Part shown: positions 7,883 through 16,135 of the stretch, piece by piece | How positions within the stretch are numbered: the first letter of the stretch is position 1 | Layout of the letters: each line of letters begins with the position of its first letter | Source of the DNA: Saprospiraceae bacterium | Lineage (GTDB): Bacteria; Bacteroidota; Bacteroidia; Chitinophagales; Saprospiraceae | Length of the DNA stretch: 64,000 nucleotides | Direction of reading: 5' to 3' | Assembly (NCBI GenBank): GCA_016710585.1 | Contig: JADJVN010000001.1 | Coordinates: forward strand, 372,001-436,000 | The notes under the pieces: model-generated | What the model was told of the DNA's origin: nothing | Databases searched by the model: none | What the model saw: only the letters and a program-made list of their open reading frames with translations | Made by a program: the position numbers and the translations under genes

Positions 7883-9009
7883 TGAAGAAATATATGAATG
7901 TAAAAAACTATCCTTTTAGAATTCAAATCAAATACGCACTGCTTTTAATCATATTGATTAAATTAGCTTTAACAAACGTATCATCACAAATCATTACAAG
8001 AAAATGTTTATTACCTGCCTCTCTTAATGAATCATCTGGAATGACCACAATTAATGGCGCCAAAACATTTTGGCTGCACAATGATAGTGGCGCTAAAAAT
8101 GAATTAATCGAAGTGGATTCCAATTGTCAATACCTAAGGACCATTGTAATCTCCAATGCTCAAAACATCGACTGGGAGGGGATTACTTCAGATCCTCTTG
8201 GAAATTTATACATTGGTGATTTTGGCAATAATAGCAATAGTAGAACTGACCTAGCTATCTACATCATTGAGAACATAAGCACACATACTCTGGACACCAT
8301 CACAGCAAAAAAAATACAATTCAACTATGCAAATCAAAGCCAATTTCCTCCATCTGACGCCTTAAGGAATTTTGATGCCGAAGCATTCTTTTGGTATAAT
8401 GACAGCTTACATATTTTCACAAAGAACAGAACAATTCCTTTCACTGGTTATACCTACCAATATAAAATTCCAGCTAAAGAAGGAAGCTATGCTGTATTTC
8501 CATCTGACAGTGTTATAACTGGAACAGGAAACATGAATTTAAATTGGGTGACAGATGCTGCCATCAGTCCATTACAAAATAAGATGATTTTATTATCTTA
8601 CGACAAGGCATTTATTTTTTATGATTTTCCTGGAAGTCAATTTTTCAAAGGAAAAAGAAAAGACATTCTTTTCAGTCATTTATCTCAGAAAGAAGGAATC
8701 TGTTTTGGCACCGAGCATGAACTTTGGATCTCTGAAGAAGGCGGAATTCAGGGTAGCGCACCAGCTAATTTATACCAATTCTCGATTTCAAATATCTTCA
8801 CAGACATCACCCATTTTAATTCAAATAATAATATTAAAAAACAATACGTTCTACTATCCAAAGAGGAATTAAAGCTTTATTTGGAAAAAGAAAAATTTGA
8901 TGTTATAAGCAATTTATTAGGTCAAAAAATAATAGCCAGTGAGCCTTTCTCATGCGGAATATATATCGCGAGAAAAGGAAAGTATATATACTATCTAACT
9001 TGTTATTGA
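7882..9009 (+). CDS. Secreted propeller-like protein with a T9SS-type C-terminal tail
   Basis: A 375-residue exported protein. The N-terminal hydrophobic segment (about residues 18-36, ending near NVSSQ) is a signal peptide. The body has short repeated motifs, for example MTTINGAKTFWLHNDSG, DWEGITSDPLGNLYIGDFG and NWVTDAAISP, like a six-bladed propeller related to esterase-like phytase or SdiA-regulated proteins. The last 70 residues, with FDVISNLLGQKI and FSCGIYIARKGKY, resemble the type A sorting domain that directs proteins through the type IX secretion system. It shares TAATG with galK and may be translated with it. Substrate is unknown. Confidence 0.75.
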   Translation: MKKYMNVKNYPFRIQIKYALLLIILIKLALTNVSSQIITRKCLLPASLNESSGMTTINGAKTFWLHNDSGAKNELIEVDSNCQYLRTIVISNAQNIDWEGITSDPLGNLYIGDFGNNSNSRTDLAIYIIENISTHTLDTITAKKIQFNYANQSQFPPSDALRNFDAEAFFWYNDSLHIFTKNRTIPFTGYTYQYKIPAKEGSYAVFPSDSVITGTGNMNLNWVTDAAISPLQNKMILLSYDKAFIFYDFPGSQFFKGKRKDILFSHLSQKEGICFGTEHELWISEEGGIQGSAPANLYQFSISNIFTDITHFNSNNNIKKQYVLLSKEELKLYLEKEKFDVISNLLGQKIIASEPFSCGIYIARKGKYIYYLTCY

Positions 9010-9069
9010 TTTTAGCAAAGATTATTTTTTTAAACTAAGTTCATTCCTCTTCAGAACAAAAATTATGGA

Positions 9070-9648
9070 ATGAAACAATGTAAAATTATACTTCAGATAT
9101 TACTTTTTACAGCGTCCATCCATGGACAATCTAATACCAATTTTAATTCAAATCTTGCCGAAGCGGCAATGACTTTGACAAAGCAAAAAGTAAAATATGA
9201 CCCTAGTTATTTTAACATCAAATATCCCAATGGAGATGTCCCATCAGACAAAGGTGTTTGCACAGACGTCGTGATAAGAGCATTTAGGATTATAGGAATA
9301 GATCTTCAAAAAGAAGTCCATCTGGATATGAAATCTCATTTTGAAAAATATCCAAATCACTGGAAGCAAAAGCGACCAGATAGCAATATTGATCATCGTC
9401 GTGTACCGAATCTCATGACTTACTTTTCAAGACATCGCAGTACTTTGCCCTTAAACCAAAATCCACAAAATTATTCACCTGGTGACCTTGTTTGTTGGAA
9501 TCTGGGTGGTGCTATGACTCATATTGGAATCGTTGTGAAACAAAAATCCAATGATGGCATCAGACATATGATCGTTCACAATATTGGAGCTGGCCAGGTG
9601 ATGGAAGACTGTTTATTTAATTATAAAATTATCGGGCATTATAGATAA
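9070..9648 (+). CDS. DUF1287 family secreted protein (NlpC/P60-like fold)
   Basis: A 192-residue protein with signal peptide MKQCKIILQILLFTASIHGQ. The DUF1287 hallmarks are all present: YPNGDVPSDKGVCTDVVIRA (candidate catalytic Cys), NIDHRRVPNL, YSPGDLVCWNLGG, THIGIV (candidate catalytic His) and HNIGAGQVMEDCLF. The Cys and His placement fits a papain/NlpC-like fold, so a peptidoglycan or amide hydrolase in the periplasm is likely, but activity is not proven for the family. It is the last gene before the SAM riboswitch region. Confidence 0.9.
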   Translation: MKQCKIILQILLFTASIHGQSNTNFNSNLAEAAMTLTKQKVKYDPSYFNIKYPNGDVPSDKGVCTDVVIRAFRIIGIDLQKEVHLDMKSHFEKYPNHWKQKRPDSNIDHRRVPNLMTYFSRHRSTLPLNQNPQNYSPGDLVCWNLGGAMTHIGIVVKQKSNDGIRHMIVHNIGAGQVMEDCLFNYKIIGHYR

Positions 9649-9802
9649 ATACGCCTTAAAATCAAATGCAAAACCACCTACTAAACTGCTCTCGATTAAA
9701 TTTCTAAGGTGAAATTCTTGCAACGCAAAAAGCATTTTTTCATAAAAAATAAAAATTTTTCTCTCTGAATATCAGCGACTTAAAAAATATTTTGAAAAAA
9801 AA

Positions 9803-9834
9803 TTGTAGGGAATCAAATTTTATGCTTTACTTTG
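9803..9834 (+). promoter_or_regulatory. Possible promoter for the methionine operon
   Basis: TACTTTG at 9828-9834 is one base short of the Bacteroidota -7 element TAnnTTTG, and TTG at 9803-9805 lies 22 bases upstream. The position, about 25 bp before the riboswitch, fits its promoter. The match is imperfect. Confidence 0.4.
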
Positions 9835-9858
9835 CAGCTCGTTCTTTAAAAGATTTTT

Positions 9859-9961
9859 CTTATCCAGAAAGACAGAGGGATTTGACCCGATGAAGTCTTG
9901 ACAACCTCCACGAAAGTGGGAAGGTGCCAAATTCAACTCCGAATATTCGGAGACAGATAAG
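9859..9961 (+). promoter_or_regulatory. SAM-I riboswitch (S-box)
   Basis: The aptamer shows the conserved order: CTTATCCAGAAAGACAGAGG, then GACCCGATGAAG, CAACC, a helix CTCCACGAAAGTGGG, AAGGTGCCAAATTC, an ACTCCGAATATTCGGAGA helix and the closing AGATAAG pairing with CTTATC. It binds S-adenosylmethionine. A terminator hairpin follows at 10009, so high SAM should stop transcription of the two methionine genes downstream. Confidence 0.93.
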
Positions 9962-10008
9962 TTAGAAAAAAGCATTTAATCTCCCGATGCATAGGGAAAA
10001 AATACATT

Positions 10009-10046
10009 AAAAGCTCTTCTGATTTGTCGGAAGAGCTTTTTTATTT
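10009..10046 (+). terminator. Expression-platform terminator of the SAM riboswitch
   Basis: AAAAGCTCTTC (10009-10019) pairs with GAAGAGCTTTT (10030-10040) and is followed by a U-rich run. It lies 47 nt behind the aptamer and 92 nt before the first gene, the usual place for SAM-controlled termination. Confidence 0.88.
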
Positions 10047-10138
10047 TAAGCAATTCTGCAGATCATTTCTCTGACCGTTTTGGATAAGTTGATTTAAACA
10101 GAACTAAAAAAATGTTTAACAAATTTATCAAAACAACA

Positions 10139-11305
10139 ATGAAAGAAATTACAAAAATTATTCACAGCATTCCAGTAGATGAACTGACTGGAGCTATCTC
10201 AACACCAATTTATCAAACCTCTACCTATGTGCAACAAGCGCCTGGAGTTCACAAAGGATTTGATTATGCGCGAAGCAATAATCCTACGCGCAAAGTCGTC
10301 GAAGATTTGATTGCAATACTAGAAAATGGAAAAAATGCTTTTGCTTTTTCTAGTGGACTAGCAGCTATTGATGCAGTCGTAAAACTCTTGGAGTCGGGTG
10401 ATGAAATCGTTGCAGTAGACGATATCTATGGCGGCGCATTTAGATTGTTCACGCATATTTATCAAAAATTTGGTATTCATGTAAAGTACGTCGATGCCAC
10501 TGATGCCGCTAATGTCGCAAATGCCATTACCGACAAAACAAAATTGATTTGGTTAGAAAGTCCTACAAATCCAACATTGAAAATTTCTGATATCCATGAG
10601 ATCTCAAAGATTGCAAAAGCGAATCGTGTTTTACTTTGTGTAGACAATACATTTGCATCTCCTGCCAGTCAAAAACCAATTGATCTTGGCGCTGATCTTG
10701 TCATTCATTCTGCAACAAAATACTTGGCTGGACATAGCGATCTCATTGGAGGTTTGGTAATAACCAACAGTATAGAAATTGGTGCAAAAATCAAATTTAT
10801 TCAAAATGCATCTGGTGCTATACTCTCCCCTTTTGACAGTTGGCTTTTGATCCGTGGGATCGAGACATTGCCTCTTCGCATCAAACAACATTCAGAAAAT
10901 GCACAACACATTGCTGAGTTTTTATTGACCCAAGATCTTGTAAAAAATGTCTACTATCCTGGATTGCCACAGCATAAAAATCACCACATAGCCAAACAAC
11001 AGCAACGTTATTTTGGTGGCGTAGTTACATTTGATTTGAACATCGATGATAAAGAACTTGCCACACAGATCGTATGCAGTACAAAATATTTCAAACTTGC
11101 AGAAAGTCTTGGCGGTGTAAAAAGTTTGATCTGTCTTCCTTGTGAAATGACTCACAAATCCATTCCTTCTGAGATAAGATATCAATCAGGTGTGACAGAT
11201 AGTTTGATTCGACTTTCAGTGGGATTGGAAGATGTAGAAGACCTTATCAGTGATTTGCAAACTGCGCTTCAAGTTGTCACTAAAAAAATTTCACTAACTT
11301 ATTAA
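10139..11305 (+). CDS. metB: Cystathionine gamma-synthase-family PLP enzyme
   Basis: A 388-residue member of the Cys/Met metabolism PLP family. Key features are STPIYQTSTY, SSGLAAIDAV (phosphate-binding loop), DNTFASP and SATKYLAGHSDLIGG, which holds the PLP-binding Lys. It probably makes cystathionine or homocysteine from an activated homoserine; gamma-lyase activity cannot be excluded from sequence. I chose the ATG at 10139 because the family starts directly before TKIIHS; an ATG at 10112 adds nine residues. It lies behind a SAM-I riboswitch and 10 bp before homoserine dehydrogenase, which supports a biosynthetic role in methionine synthesis. Confidence 0.85.
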   Translation: MKEITKIIHSIPVDELTGAISTPIYQTSTYVQQAPGVHKGFDYARSNNPTRKVVEDLIAILENGKNAFAFSSGLAAIDAVVKLLESGDEIVAVDDIYGGAFRLFTHIYQKFGIHVKYVDATDAANVANAITDKTKLIWLESPTNPTLKISDIHEISKIAKANRVLLCVDNTFASPASQKPIDLGADLVIHSATKYLAGHSDLIGGLVITNSIEIGAKIKFIQNASGAILSPFDSWLLIRGIETLPLRIKQHSENAQHIAEFLLTQDLVKNVYYPGLPQHKNHHIAKQQQRYFGGVVTFDLNIDDKELATQIVCSTKYFKLAESLGGVKSLICLPCEMTHKSIPSEIRYQSGVTDSLIRLSVGLEDVEDLISDLQTALQVVTKKISLTY

Positions 11306-11315
11306 AACAAAAAAA

Positions 11316-12569
11316 ATGAACAGAAAAGAAATTAAAATAGGATTATTCGGTTTCGGTTGCGTGGGCAATGGATTGTATGAAGTGCTAGAAAAAACACCGG
11401 GAATGAAAGCGAAGATCAAGCGAATATGTATCAAAGACAAAACTAAATTAAGGCCTATTTCATCAAAGCATTTCACATTTGATAAAAATGAACTCTTATA
11501 TGATGATGACATCAATACGATTGTAGAGTTGATCGATGATGCAGATGCTGCGTATGAAATCGTCAAGACTGCATTGCAAAATGGAAAAGCAGTAGTGACT
11601 GCAAATAAAAAAATGATTGCAGAACATTTTGAAGAATTACTTCAACTTCAAAAAGAATATAATGTTCCATTGTTATATGAGGCTGCTTGTTGTGCAAGTA
11701 TCCCTATCATTCGCAATCTAGAGGAATACTACGACAATGATTTATTGGAATCCGTGGAAGGCATTGTAAATGGTTCTACGAATTATATTCTAAGCAAAAC
11801 AGTCGATGAAAATCTCTCTTATACTGAAGCATTGCGACAAGCACAAGAAAAAGGGTATGCAGAATCCAATCCAGTGATGGACACTGGAGGTTTTGATGCG
11901 AAATTCAAACTGTTGATATTGATAGCACATGCATTTGGCGTCGTGGTAAAACCTGAAGAAATATTTAATCTCGGTATTGACAAACTAGGAGATCTTGAAC
12001 TGGGCTATGCAAAAGAAAAAGGATATAAAATAAAATTGATTGCTTATGCTGAAAAAACAGCTGACGGAAAGATAAGATCTTTTGTTCTTCCAAAATTTAT
12101 CAAAAATACAGACAAACTTTTTTATGTGGATGATGTATTTAATGGGGTCAAAACAAAATCCTATTTTAGCGACGTGCAGTTTTTTTCTGGTAAAGGAGCC
12201 GGTGCGTATCCTACGGCTTCGGCTGTCTTGTCTGATATTTCTGCATTGTGTTATGATTATCGATATGAATATAAAAAATTGAATTCTACTGACATCTTGG
12301 AGTGTGATTCTGAAATATATTTAAAGATATTTTTAAGACATGAAATCGTTTATACTAAAATTTTTAAAAGCTATTTTAATGAAGTAAATGAATCATATTT
12401 CAATCATGAAATTGGATTTCTAGTAGGAACAATCTCTTTAAGCAATCTAAAGATCATTGCAAAATGGTCAAATGCGGATTCTTCAATAATCCTCTTCGAT
12501 TTAATAGATCAAGAAACAACACATTCTTTAATCCAACAAGAAGAATTGGAATTTGAATTAATTGCATAA
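11316..12569 (+). CDS. hom: Homoserine dehydrogenase
   Basis: A 417-residue NAD(P)-dependent enzyme that reduces aspartate semialdehyde to homoserine. The nucleotide-binding motif is IGLFGFGCVGNGLYEVL (residues 7-23). VVTANKKMIAEH, LYEAACCASIPIIRNLE and VEGIVNGSTNYILSK are the catalytic-domain signatures, with GYAESNPVMDTGGFDAKFK containing the substrate-binding Asp and Lys. The C-terminal 90 residues are weakly conserved and could be a degenerate ACT-like regulatory domain. It follows the gamma-synthase by 10 bp and shares its SAM-riboswitch control, so homoserine made here is directed to methionine. Confidence 0.93.
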   Translation: MNRKEIKIGLFGFGCVGNGLYEVLEKTPGMKAKIKRICIKDKTKLRPISSKHFTFDKNELLYDDDINTIVELIDDADAAYEIVKTALQNGKAVVTANKKMIAEHFEELLQLQKEYNVPLLYEAACCASIPIIRNLEEYYDNDLLESVEGIVNGSTNYILSKTVDENLSYTEALRQAQEKGYAESNPVMDTGGFDAKFKLLILIAHAFGVVVKPEEIFNLGIDKLGDLELGYAKEKGYKIKLIAYAEKTADGKIRSFVLPKFIKNTDKLFYVDDVFNGVKTKSYFSDVQFFSGKGAGAYPTASAVLSDISALCYDYRYEYKKLNSTDILECDSEIYLKIFLRHEIVYTKIFKSYFNEVNESYFNHEIGFLVGTISLSNLKIIAKWSNADSSIILFDLIDQETTHSLIQQEELEFELIA

Positions 12570-12577
12570 TCCTATTA

Positions 12578-12630
12578 CATTTCAGTATCGAGTGATTACG
12601 TTTCACTCGATTGCTTGAAAGTAACTGAAA
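12578..12630 (+). other. Two-level inverted repeat behind hom
   Basis: Inner stem ATCGAGTGA (12586-12594) with TCACTCGAT (12602-12610), and outer stem ATTTCAGT (12578-12585) with ACTGAAAT (12623-12630). There is no U-run, so it may be a factor-assisted terminator or an RNA-stabilising structure. The rest of 12631-12795 shows no gene. Confidence 0.5.
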
Positions 12631-12795
12631 TTAAAAATCAAGTCAAGACGTAGCGATAGATAAATTTGAAGAGAGATTATTATTGATGAATCGTTGTGAA
12701 CTTTAGAATTTGAATTGTTGCATTGCACTGAAATAAATTATTTATCATTTTAAAAAAATGAACCCAATTTTCAAATAAGAGAAGAATTTATTTTC

Positions 12796-12803
12796 TATTT
12801 TTG
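12796..12803 (+). promoter_or_regulatory. -7 promoter element of the rpn gene
   Basis: TATTTTTG matches the Bacteroidota TAnnTTTG element, 18 bp before the ATG at 12822. No convincing -33 TTTG is seen, so the promoter is weak or the match is chance. Confidence 0.45.
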
Positions 12804-12821
12804 TGCAACTATCCTAAAACA

Positions 12822-13646
12822 ATGCCCAAAGAAATTAACATATTTGATCAGATATTTAAGGAGTATGCAGAGCCGATATTCTTGCCTTTTATAGAGCGAC
12901 TACTAGGCTATAAAATCATCAAGAAACAATCTCTCAAGGATAAAATGCAGACCAGCATCGAGAGGGAATGTGATTTTCTTTTTGAGATCACATTGGAGAA
13001 CTCTGATCATTTTATCTTGCATATAGAGTTTCAGTCTCAAGATGATCCCTCCATGCTGCTTAGAATGGCAGAATATCATGGTATCATCTTCAAGAAATAT
13101 CAGATGGAAATCAAACATTATCTGATCTACCTTGGTGAAAAACCAACCAAAATGCCGACAAAGCTGGAAGAACGCTTTGTTTTTAAAGAATATCAATTGA
13201 TCAACCTATCGGATACAGATCCAGAGGTTTATCTGCGATCGAATATCCCTGAGGAGTTCATTCTAGCGATTCTCTCCCGCTATCCAAAGGAACAATATGA
13301 AGAAATTTTGCGTTCTATAATAAATAAGCTCAAAAGTGTAGTAAAGAGCAAGCCTTTGTTGGAAAAATACAGCAAACAGCTTATCTTTATCTCACGATTG
13401 CGAAAACTTGAACTACAAACCACTAAAATCTTAGAAATCATGCCAATAATGATCGATATAGAATCTGATGGACTTTATCTGAAGGGGATTAGCCAAGGTA
13501 TAAATCAGGGAATAAATTTAGGTCTTCAGAAAGTCGCAATAGAAGGCTTTAAAAAAGGCTTGTCAATAGGCATGTTGTCTAGCATTACAGGGCTTTCAGA
13601 ACTTGAGATTAAAGCCATTTTAAAAGAAAATAATTCAGAGAAATAA
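12822..13646 (+). CDS. Rpn family recombination-promoting nuclease (PDDEXK transposase-like)
   Basis: A 274-residue Rpn/PDDEXK_2 protein. Near the N-terminus MPKEINIFDQIFKEY is followed by ECDFLFEI and LHIEFQSQDDP, the D...ExQ nuclease core, and then MLLRMAEYHGIIF. The C-terminal part holds a Gly-rich repeat (GISQGINQGINLGLQ) and a terminal helix (GLSELEIKAILKENN). RpnA-type proteins nick DNA and promote RecA-independent recombination. I use the ATG at 12822 because the region before it is a promoter-like TATTTTTG. Two partial copies of its 3' end follow at 14079-14400 and 14588-14835, which is unusual. Confidence 0.88.
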   Translation: MPKEINIFDQIFKEYAEPIFLPFIERLLGYKIIKKQSLKDKMQTSIERECDFLFEITLENSDHFILHIEFQSQDDPSMLLRMAEYHGIIFKKYQMEIKHYLIYLGEKPTKMPTKLEERFVFKEYQLINLSDTDPEVYLRSNIPEEFILAILSRYPKEQYEEILRSIINKLKSVVKSKPLLEKYSKQLIFISRLRKLELQTTKILEIMPIMIDIESDGLYLKGISQGINQGINLGLQKVAIEGFKKGLSIGMLSSITGLSELEIKAILKENNSEK

Positions 13647-13664
13647 TTGATTATTTTTTAGCAA

Positions 13665-13679
13665 AGTCCCTATGGGACT
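13665..13679. repeat. REP-like palindrome behind rpn
   Basis: AGTCCC-TAT-GGGACT, a short perfect hairpin with a 3-nt loop. The same tail (rpn end plus this hairpin, decayed) recurs at 14398-14410, and related hairpins are at 14498-14514 (AAGTCCC-ATC-GGGACTT) and 14551-14563 (GTTCC-GTA-GGAAC). These have the same design as the hairpins around the transposase at 5672. Confidence 0.6.
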
Positions 13680-13739
13680 TGAGAAATTTTTTTCTAATTT
13701 TCTATCAATATTTATGGTCTGTTCAAAAAGCGAGTTAGA

Positions 13740-13832
13740 TCTTTTTCAACAGCATAGTAATATAAATTCGTTAAGAATTGGCGAAGCCTTAGATTTGAAT
13801 TTATATTACGGTTTAACAAAATGCCTTTGAAA
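13740..13832. repeat. Foldback element with long inverted arms
   Basis: The perfect 13-bp arms GTAATATAAATTC (13757-13769) and GAATTTATATTAC (13797-13809) are extended outwards by CTTTTTCAA/TTGAAAAAG and CAT/ATG. A second perfect 14-bp hairpin (GTTCGTTTTCTTTG with one G-T pair, loop GGCAAG) follows at 13849-13882. No protein is encoded in 13650-14080; the space between the rpn copies holds these structures only. Confidence 0.55.
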
Positions 13833-14078
13833 AAGTGCCCTTTCTTTTGTTCGTTTTCTTTGGGCAAGCAAAGAAAATGAACGTATGTGGCATAAAAAAA
13901 CTACTCTTGCAAATCTTAGAATTGCGATTAATCAAAAGAAGTGTATGGTTTTTTGATTAATATTATTAGAATTCTTGCATTATAAAATAAAGAATCTAAC
14001 ATAATAGACTTTTTTAAAGTGAGTTAAAAAATTTTGAGTAAACCCTACTCTAAACCTTAAATCTTATCTTAAAAAACA

Positions 14079-14379
14079 CTGCAAACAACTTATCTTTATC
14101 TCACGATTGCGAAAACTTGAACTACAAACCACTAAAATCTTAGAAATCATGCCAATAATGATCGATATAGAATCTGATGGACTTTATCTGAAGGGGATCA
14201 GCCAAGGGATTAGCCAAGGAATTAGCCAAGGAATAAATCAGGGAATAAATTTAGGTCTTCAGAAAGTCGCAATAGAAGGCTTTAAAAAAGGCTTGTCAAT
14301 AAGCATGTTGTCGAGCATTACTGGGCTCTCAGAACTTGAGATTAAAGCCATTTTAAAAGAAAATAATTCAGAGAAATAA
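14079..14379 (+). pseudogene. Partial rpn copy: C-terminal cassette with expanded SQG repeat
   Basis: This region repeats 13370-13646 almost base for base, starting inside the gene and ending at the same stop. It encodes the last 90 residues of Rpn (from MRKLELQTTKILEI) but has no N-terminal nuclease domain and no obvious start. The Gly-rich segment carries two more ISQG units than the full gene. The 3' flank including the REP-like hairpin is copied too. It looks like a silent copy of the variable C-terminal end rather than a functional gene. Confidence 0.75.
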
Positions 14380-14587
14380 TTGATTATTTTTTGGTATAGT
14401 CCCTATAGGCATTAGAAATTTTCTTTGTTTTTTCTAACCCATATATAATTCCTACAGAACAAAAAATAAAAACTAAATTATTCAACATATTTAAGATAAG
14501 TCCCATCGGGACTTCATATTGTTAACAATAAAGCATTAAATAAAATTCTTGTTCCGTAGGAACTAAACCTTATGTCTTGACCTGAAA

Positions 14588-14835
14588 AATCCAGCAAACT
14601 ATTTATTGACCTACACAACCACTAAATTCCTAGAAATCATGCCAATAATGATCGATATAGAATCTGATGGACTTTATCTGAAGGGGTTCAGCCAAGGAAT
14701 TAATCAAGCTAAAATTGGAATGATCATTAAAGGTTCTAAACTGGTTTTTCAATTGAATTATTGACAAATATTTCAGGAATTTCAATTGAGGAAATCCCCT
14801 CCCTTCTTAAGAAAAATAATCTTCTGTAAAATGAA
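14588..14835 (+). pseudogene. Second partial rpn copy, mosaic end
   Basis: About 90 bp (14623-14710) are nearly identical to the full gene (ILEIMPIMIDIESDGLYLKG), then the sequence changes. The distal part reads ISIEEIPSLLKKNNLL, which is homologous to, but clearly different from, the GLSELEIKAILKENN end of the full gene. A stop and a frameshift separate the two. The copy is therefore a chimera of two rpn alleles. Confidence 0.65.
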
Positions 14836-14914
14836 AATTAAACAAGAACTCCGATTTTATGAATTTTCTTGAATTGATTTTCATTGTTGAATAGTCAACT
14901 ACTTTTATAAGTCC

Positions 14915-14950
14915 CAACAGTGTCCACACATTGTCATGCGAACACTGTTG
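14915..14950. other. Hairpin downstream of ssb copy 1
   Basis: CAACAGTGT pairs with ACACTGTTG. A hairpin of the same design (CCACAGTGT/ACACTGTGG) lies at 22546-22581 behind ssb copy 2, although most of the surrounding sequence differs. No U-run is present. Confidence 0.5.
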
Positions 14951-15070
14951 AACTTACAATCCTATGTCTCAAAAAGAATGTGACACTAGCTCTATTCCAT
15001 TAAGTCCTAAGAAAACTTAATTCATCGTTTTCCACAAACACTAGTAGGATCAATCTACAAATCAAGTTCA

Positions 15071-15403
15071 CTATGCCTCCTTTCGTCCAAACGGTAACAC
15101 TTCATTCACGATGATCTCAGTAATATACTTCGTCGTACCATCTTTCGCTTCATAACTGCGATGCGATAGTCTGCCTTGAATGGCGATCTCTTGTCCTTTC
15201 TTAAGGTATTGACTCATGAACTCCGCTTTGCCGTCCCATGCGACGAGATTACCATTGCGGCTGTGCATCCTGCCCTTCTCTCCATAATTTTCATTCGTAG
15301 CGAGAGACACCCTCGCAATGCGTTTTGCCATTGTCCAATTTTGTCATTTCTAGATCTTTCTCTGATGTCCGATCAACTGTACTGAATTTCTTAATAAGTT
15401 CAT
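15071..15403 (-). pseudogene. ssb: Single-stranded DNA-binding protein, inactivated copy 1
   Basis: Nearly identical to the intact copy at 22713-23048. The original start is the ATG at 15403 (MNLLRNSVQLIGH), but base changes just after it create a stop (AGATCTAG) and three single-base shifts, one in GGCAAAACGC and two near GGATGCACAGCC. The remaining readable part has the OB-fold strands RIARVSLATNENYG, LVAWDGKAEFMSQYLKKG and IQGRLSHRSYE. It is part of a 755-bp module that is repeated downstream. Confidence 0.85.
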
Positions 15404-15845
15404 AAAATAAAAATTTAAAACGTGAAACAATAATTTTTTGTGATGGAGCAAAGGTATGATGAGCGCCACAGCCTAGCCGTTATCTATCCGTATAGTTCCG
15501 TATATATCCGTAAGTATCCGTATAAAAACGGCTAGAGCATTGGTATGATTGAATTCTTGAATAAGTATTATTTTTTACTAAAGTAACAGCGCCAAATAGT
15601 AAAACTATATTCAATTATACAATTCATCTCCCTTGAGAAAATATTTGTTATATCATCTAAGAATAAAACAGAAAAAATGTATATTTGCCTTACAAATTAA
15701 GACAAGTCCTGACATATGGAAAAACTACAGATTCAAAACATGGGTTTGCCCCAATATCCCAAAATCTTATATACTGAGCATTGCGTATATTTCTCAGATA
15801 ATAGAGCATTGCCGCAAGTTTTAACTTGCGGGAAGCGAATTGTTA
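15091..15845. repeat. ssb module, direct repeat copy 1
   Basis: About 755 bp repeated at 22733-23488 in the same orientation with scattered differences. It contains ssb (minus strand), the CCGTA repeats, an outward TATATTTG promoter element (15680-15687), the palindrome CCGCAAGTTTTAACTTGCGG (15812-15831) and the end GAATTGTTA. Similarity stops exactly at this GTTA: copy 1 continues TAGCC, copy 2 continues GGTGC. No other gene is convincing in 15404-16135. Confidence 0.85.
15475..15534. promoter_or_regulatory. CCGTA iteron array with flanking inverted repeat (copy 1)
   Basis: TCCGTA occurs four times at exactly 10-bp spacing (15487, 15497, 15507, 15517). The array is bracketed by AGCCGTT (15475-15481) and its reverse complement AACGGCT (15528-15534). 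It lies upstream of ssb. One-turn spacing suggests side-by-side binding of a protein on one DNA face, as operator or origin-like iterons. Confidence 0.7.
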
Positions 15846-15849
15846 TAGC
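15771..15849 (+). other. attC-like recombination site, copy 1 (decayed)
   Basis: Corresponds to the better conserved site at 23414-23493. It has the CCGCAAGTT/AACTTGCGG hairpin and ends GCGAATTGTTATAG. The left arm (ATACTGAGCATTGCG) has lost most pairing with the right arm. Cargo starts directly at the GTTA. Confidence 0.45.
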
Positions 15850-16042
15850 CAATGGTAGGACGACCGTTCACAAGACGACAGACCGACCAAAATTTAAACA
15901 TTAAAACAAAGACAAACCATTTTGACAGGTGACCAAAAACATACAGACCATTTTGCAACGGGACAGCTAATAAGCCGACACTCAAGTCGACCCAATTTTT
16001 TTTCTACCGCACTTTTTTAAAAACAATTTTAGCCAGCCGCAC

Positions 16043-16108
16043 AAGTGGCACATTTGGTTTTGCTCCGACACACAAGCCGACCCTTCGGCAAAACCAAAAG
16101 AGCCACTT
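16043..16108 (+). other. Strong leader hairpin before the STAND gene
   Basis: AAGTGGC pairs with GCCACTT (16043-16049/16102-16108), and TTTGGTTTTGC with GCAAAACCAAA (16053-16063/16088-16098). The hairpin ends 27 bp before the ATG at 16136. The stems recall the GTGGCG and GTTTTGC arms of the attC-like sites at 26423 and 27435. The rest of 15850-16042 shows no gene. Confidence 0.55.
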
Positions 16109-16135
16109 TTACCATCGCAAAACAAACAACTAATT

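Noticed and set aside
9070..9648. Plain NlpC/P60 peptidase annotation
   Set aside because: The conserved blocks match DUF1287 specifically, so the more precise family name is used.
15633..15904. Small open frames in the ssb module between the iterons and the cargo
   Set aside because: They cross the module/cargo joint or differ between the two module copies by shifts, so coding is not conserved.
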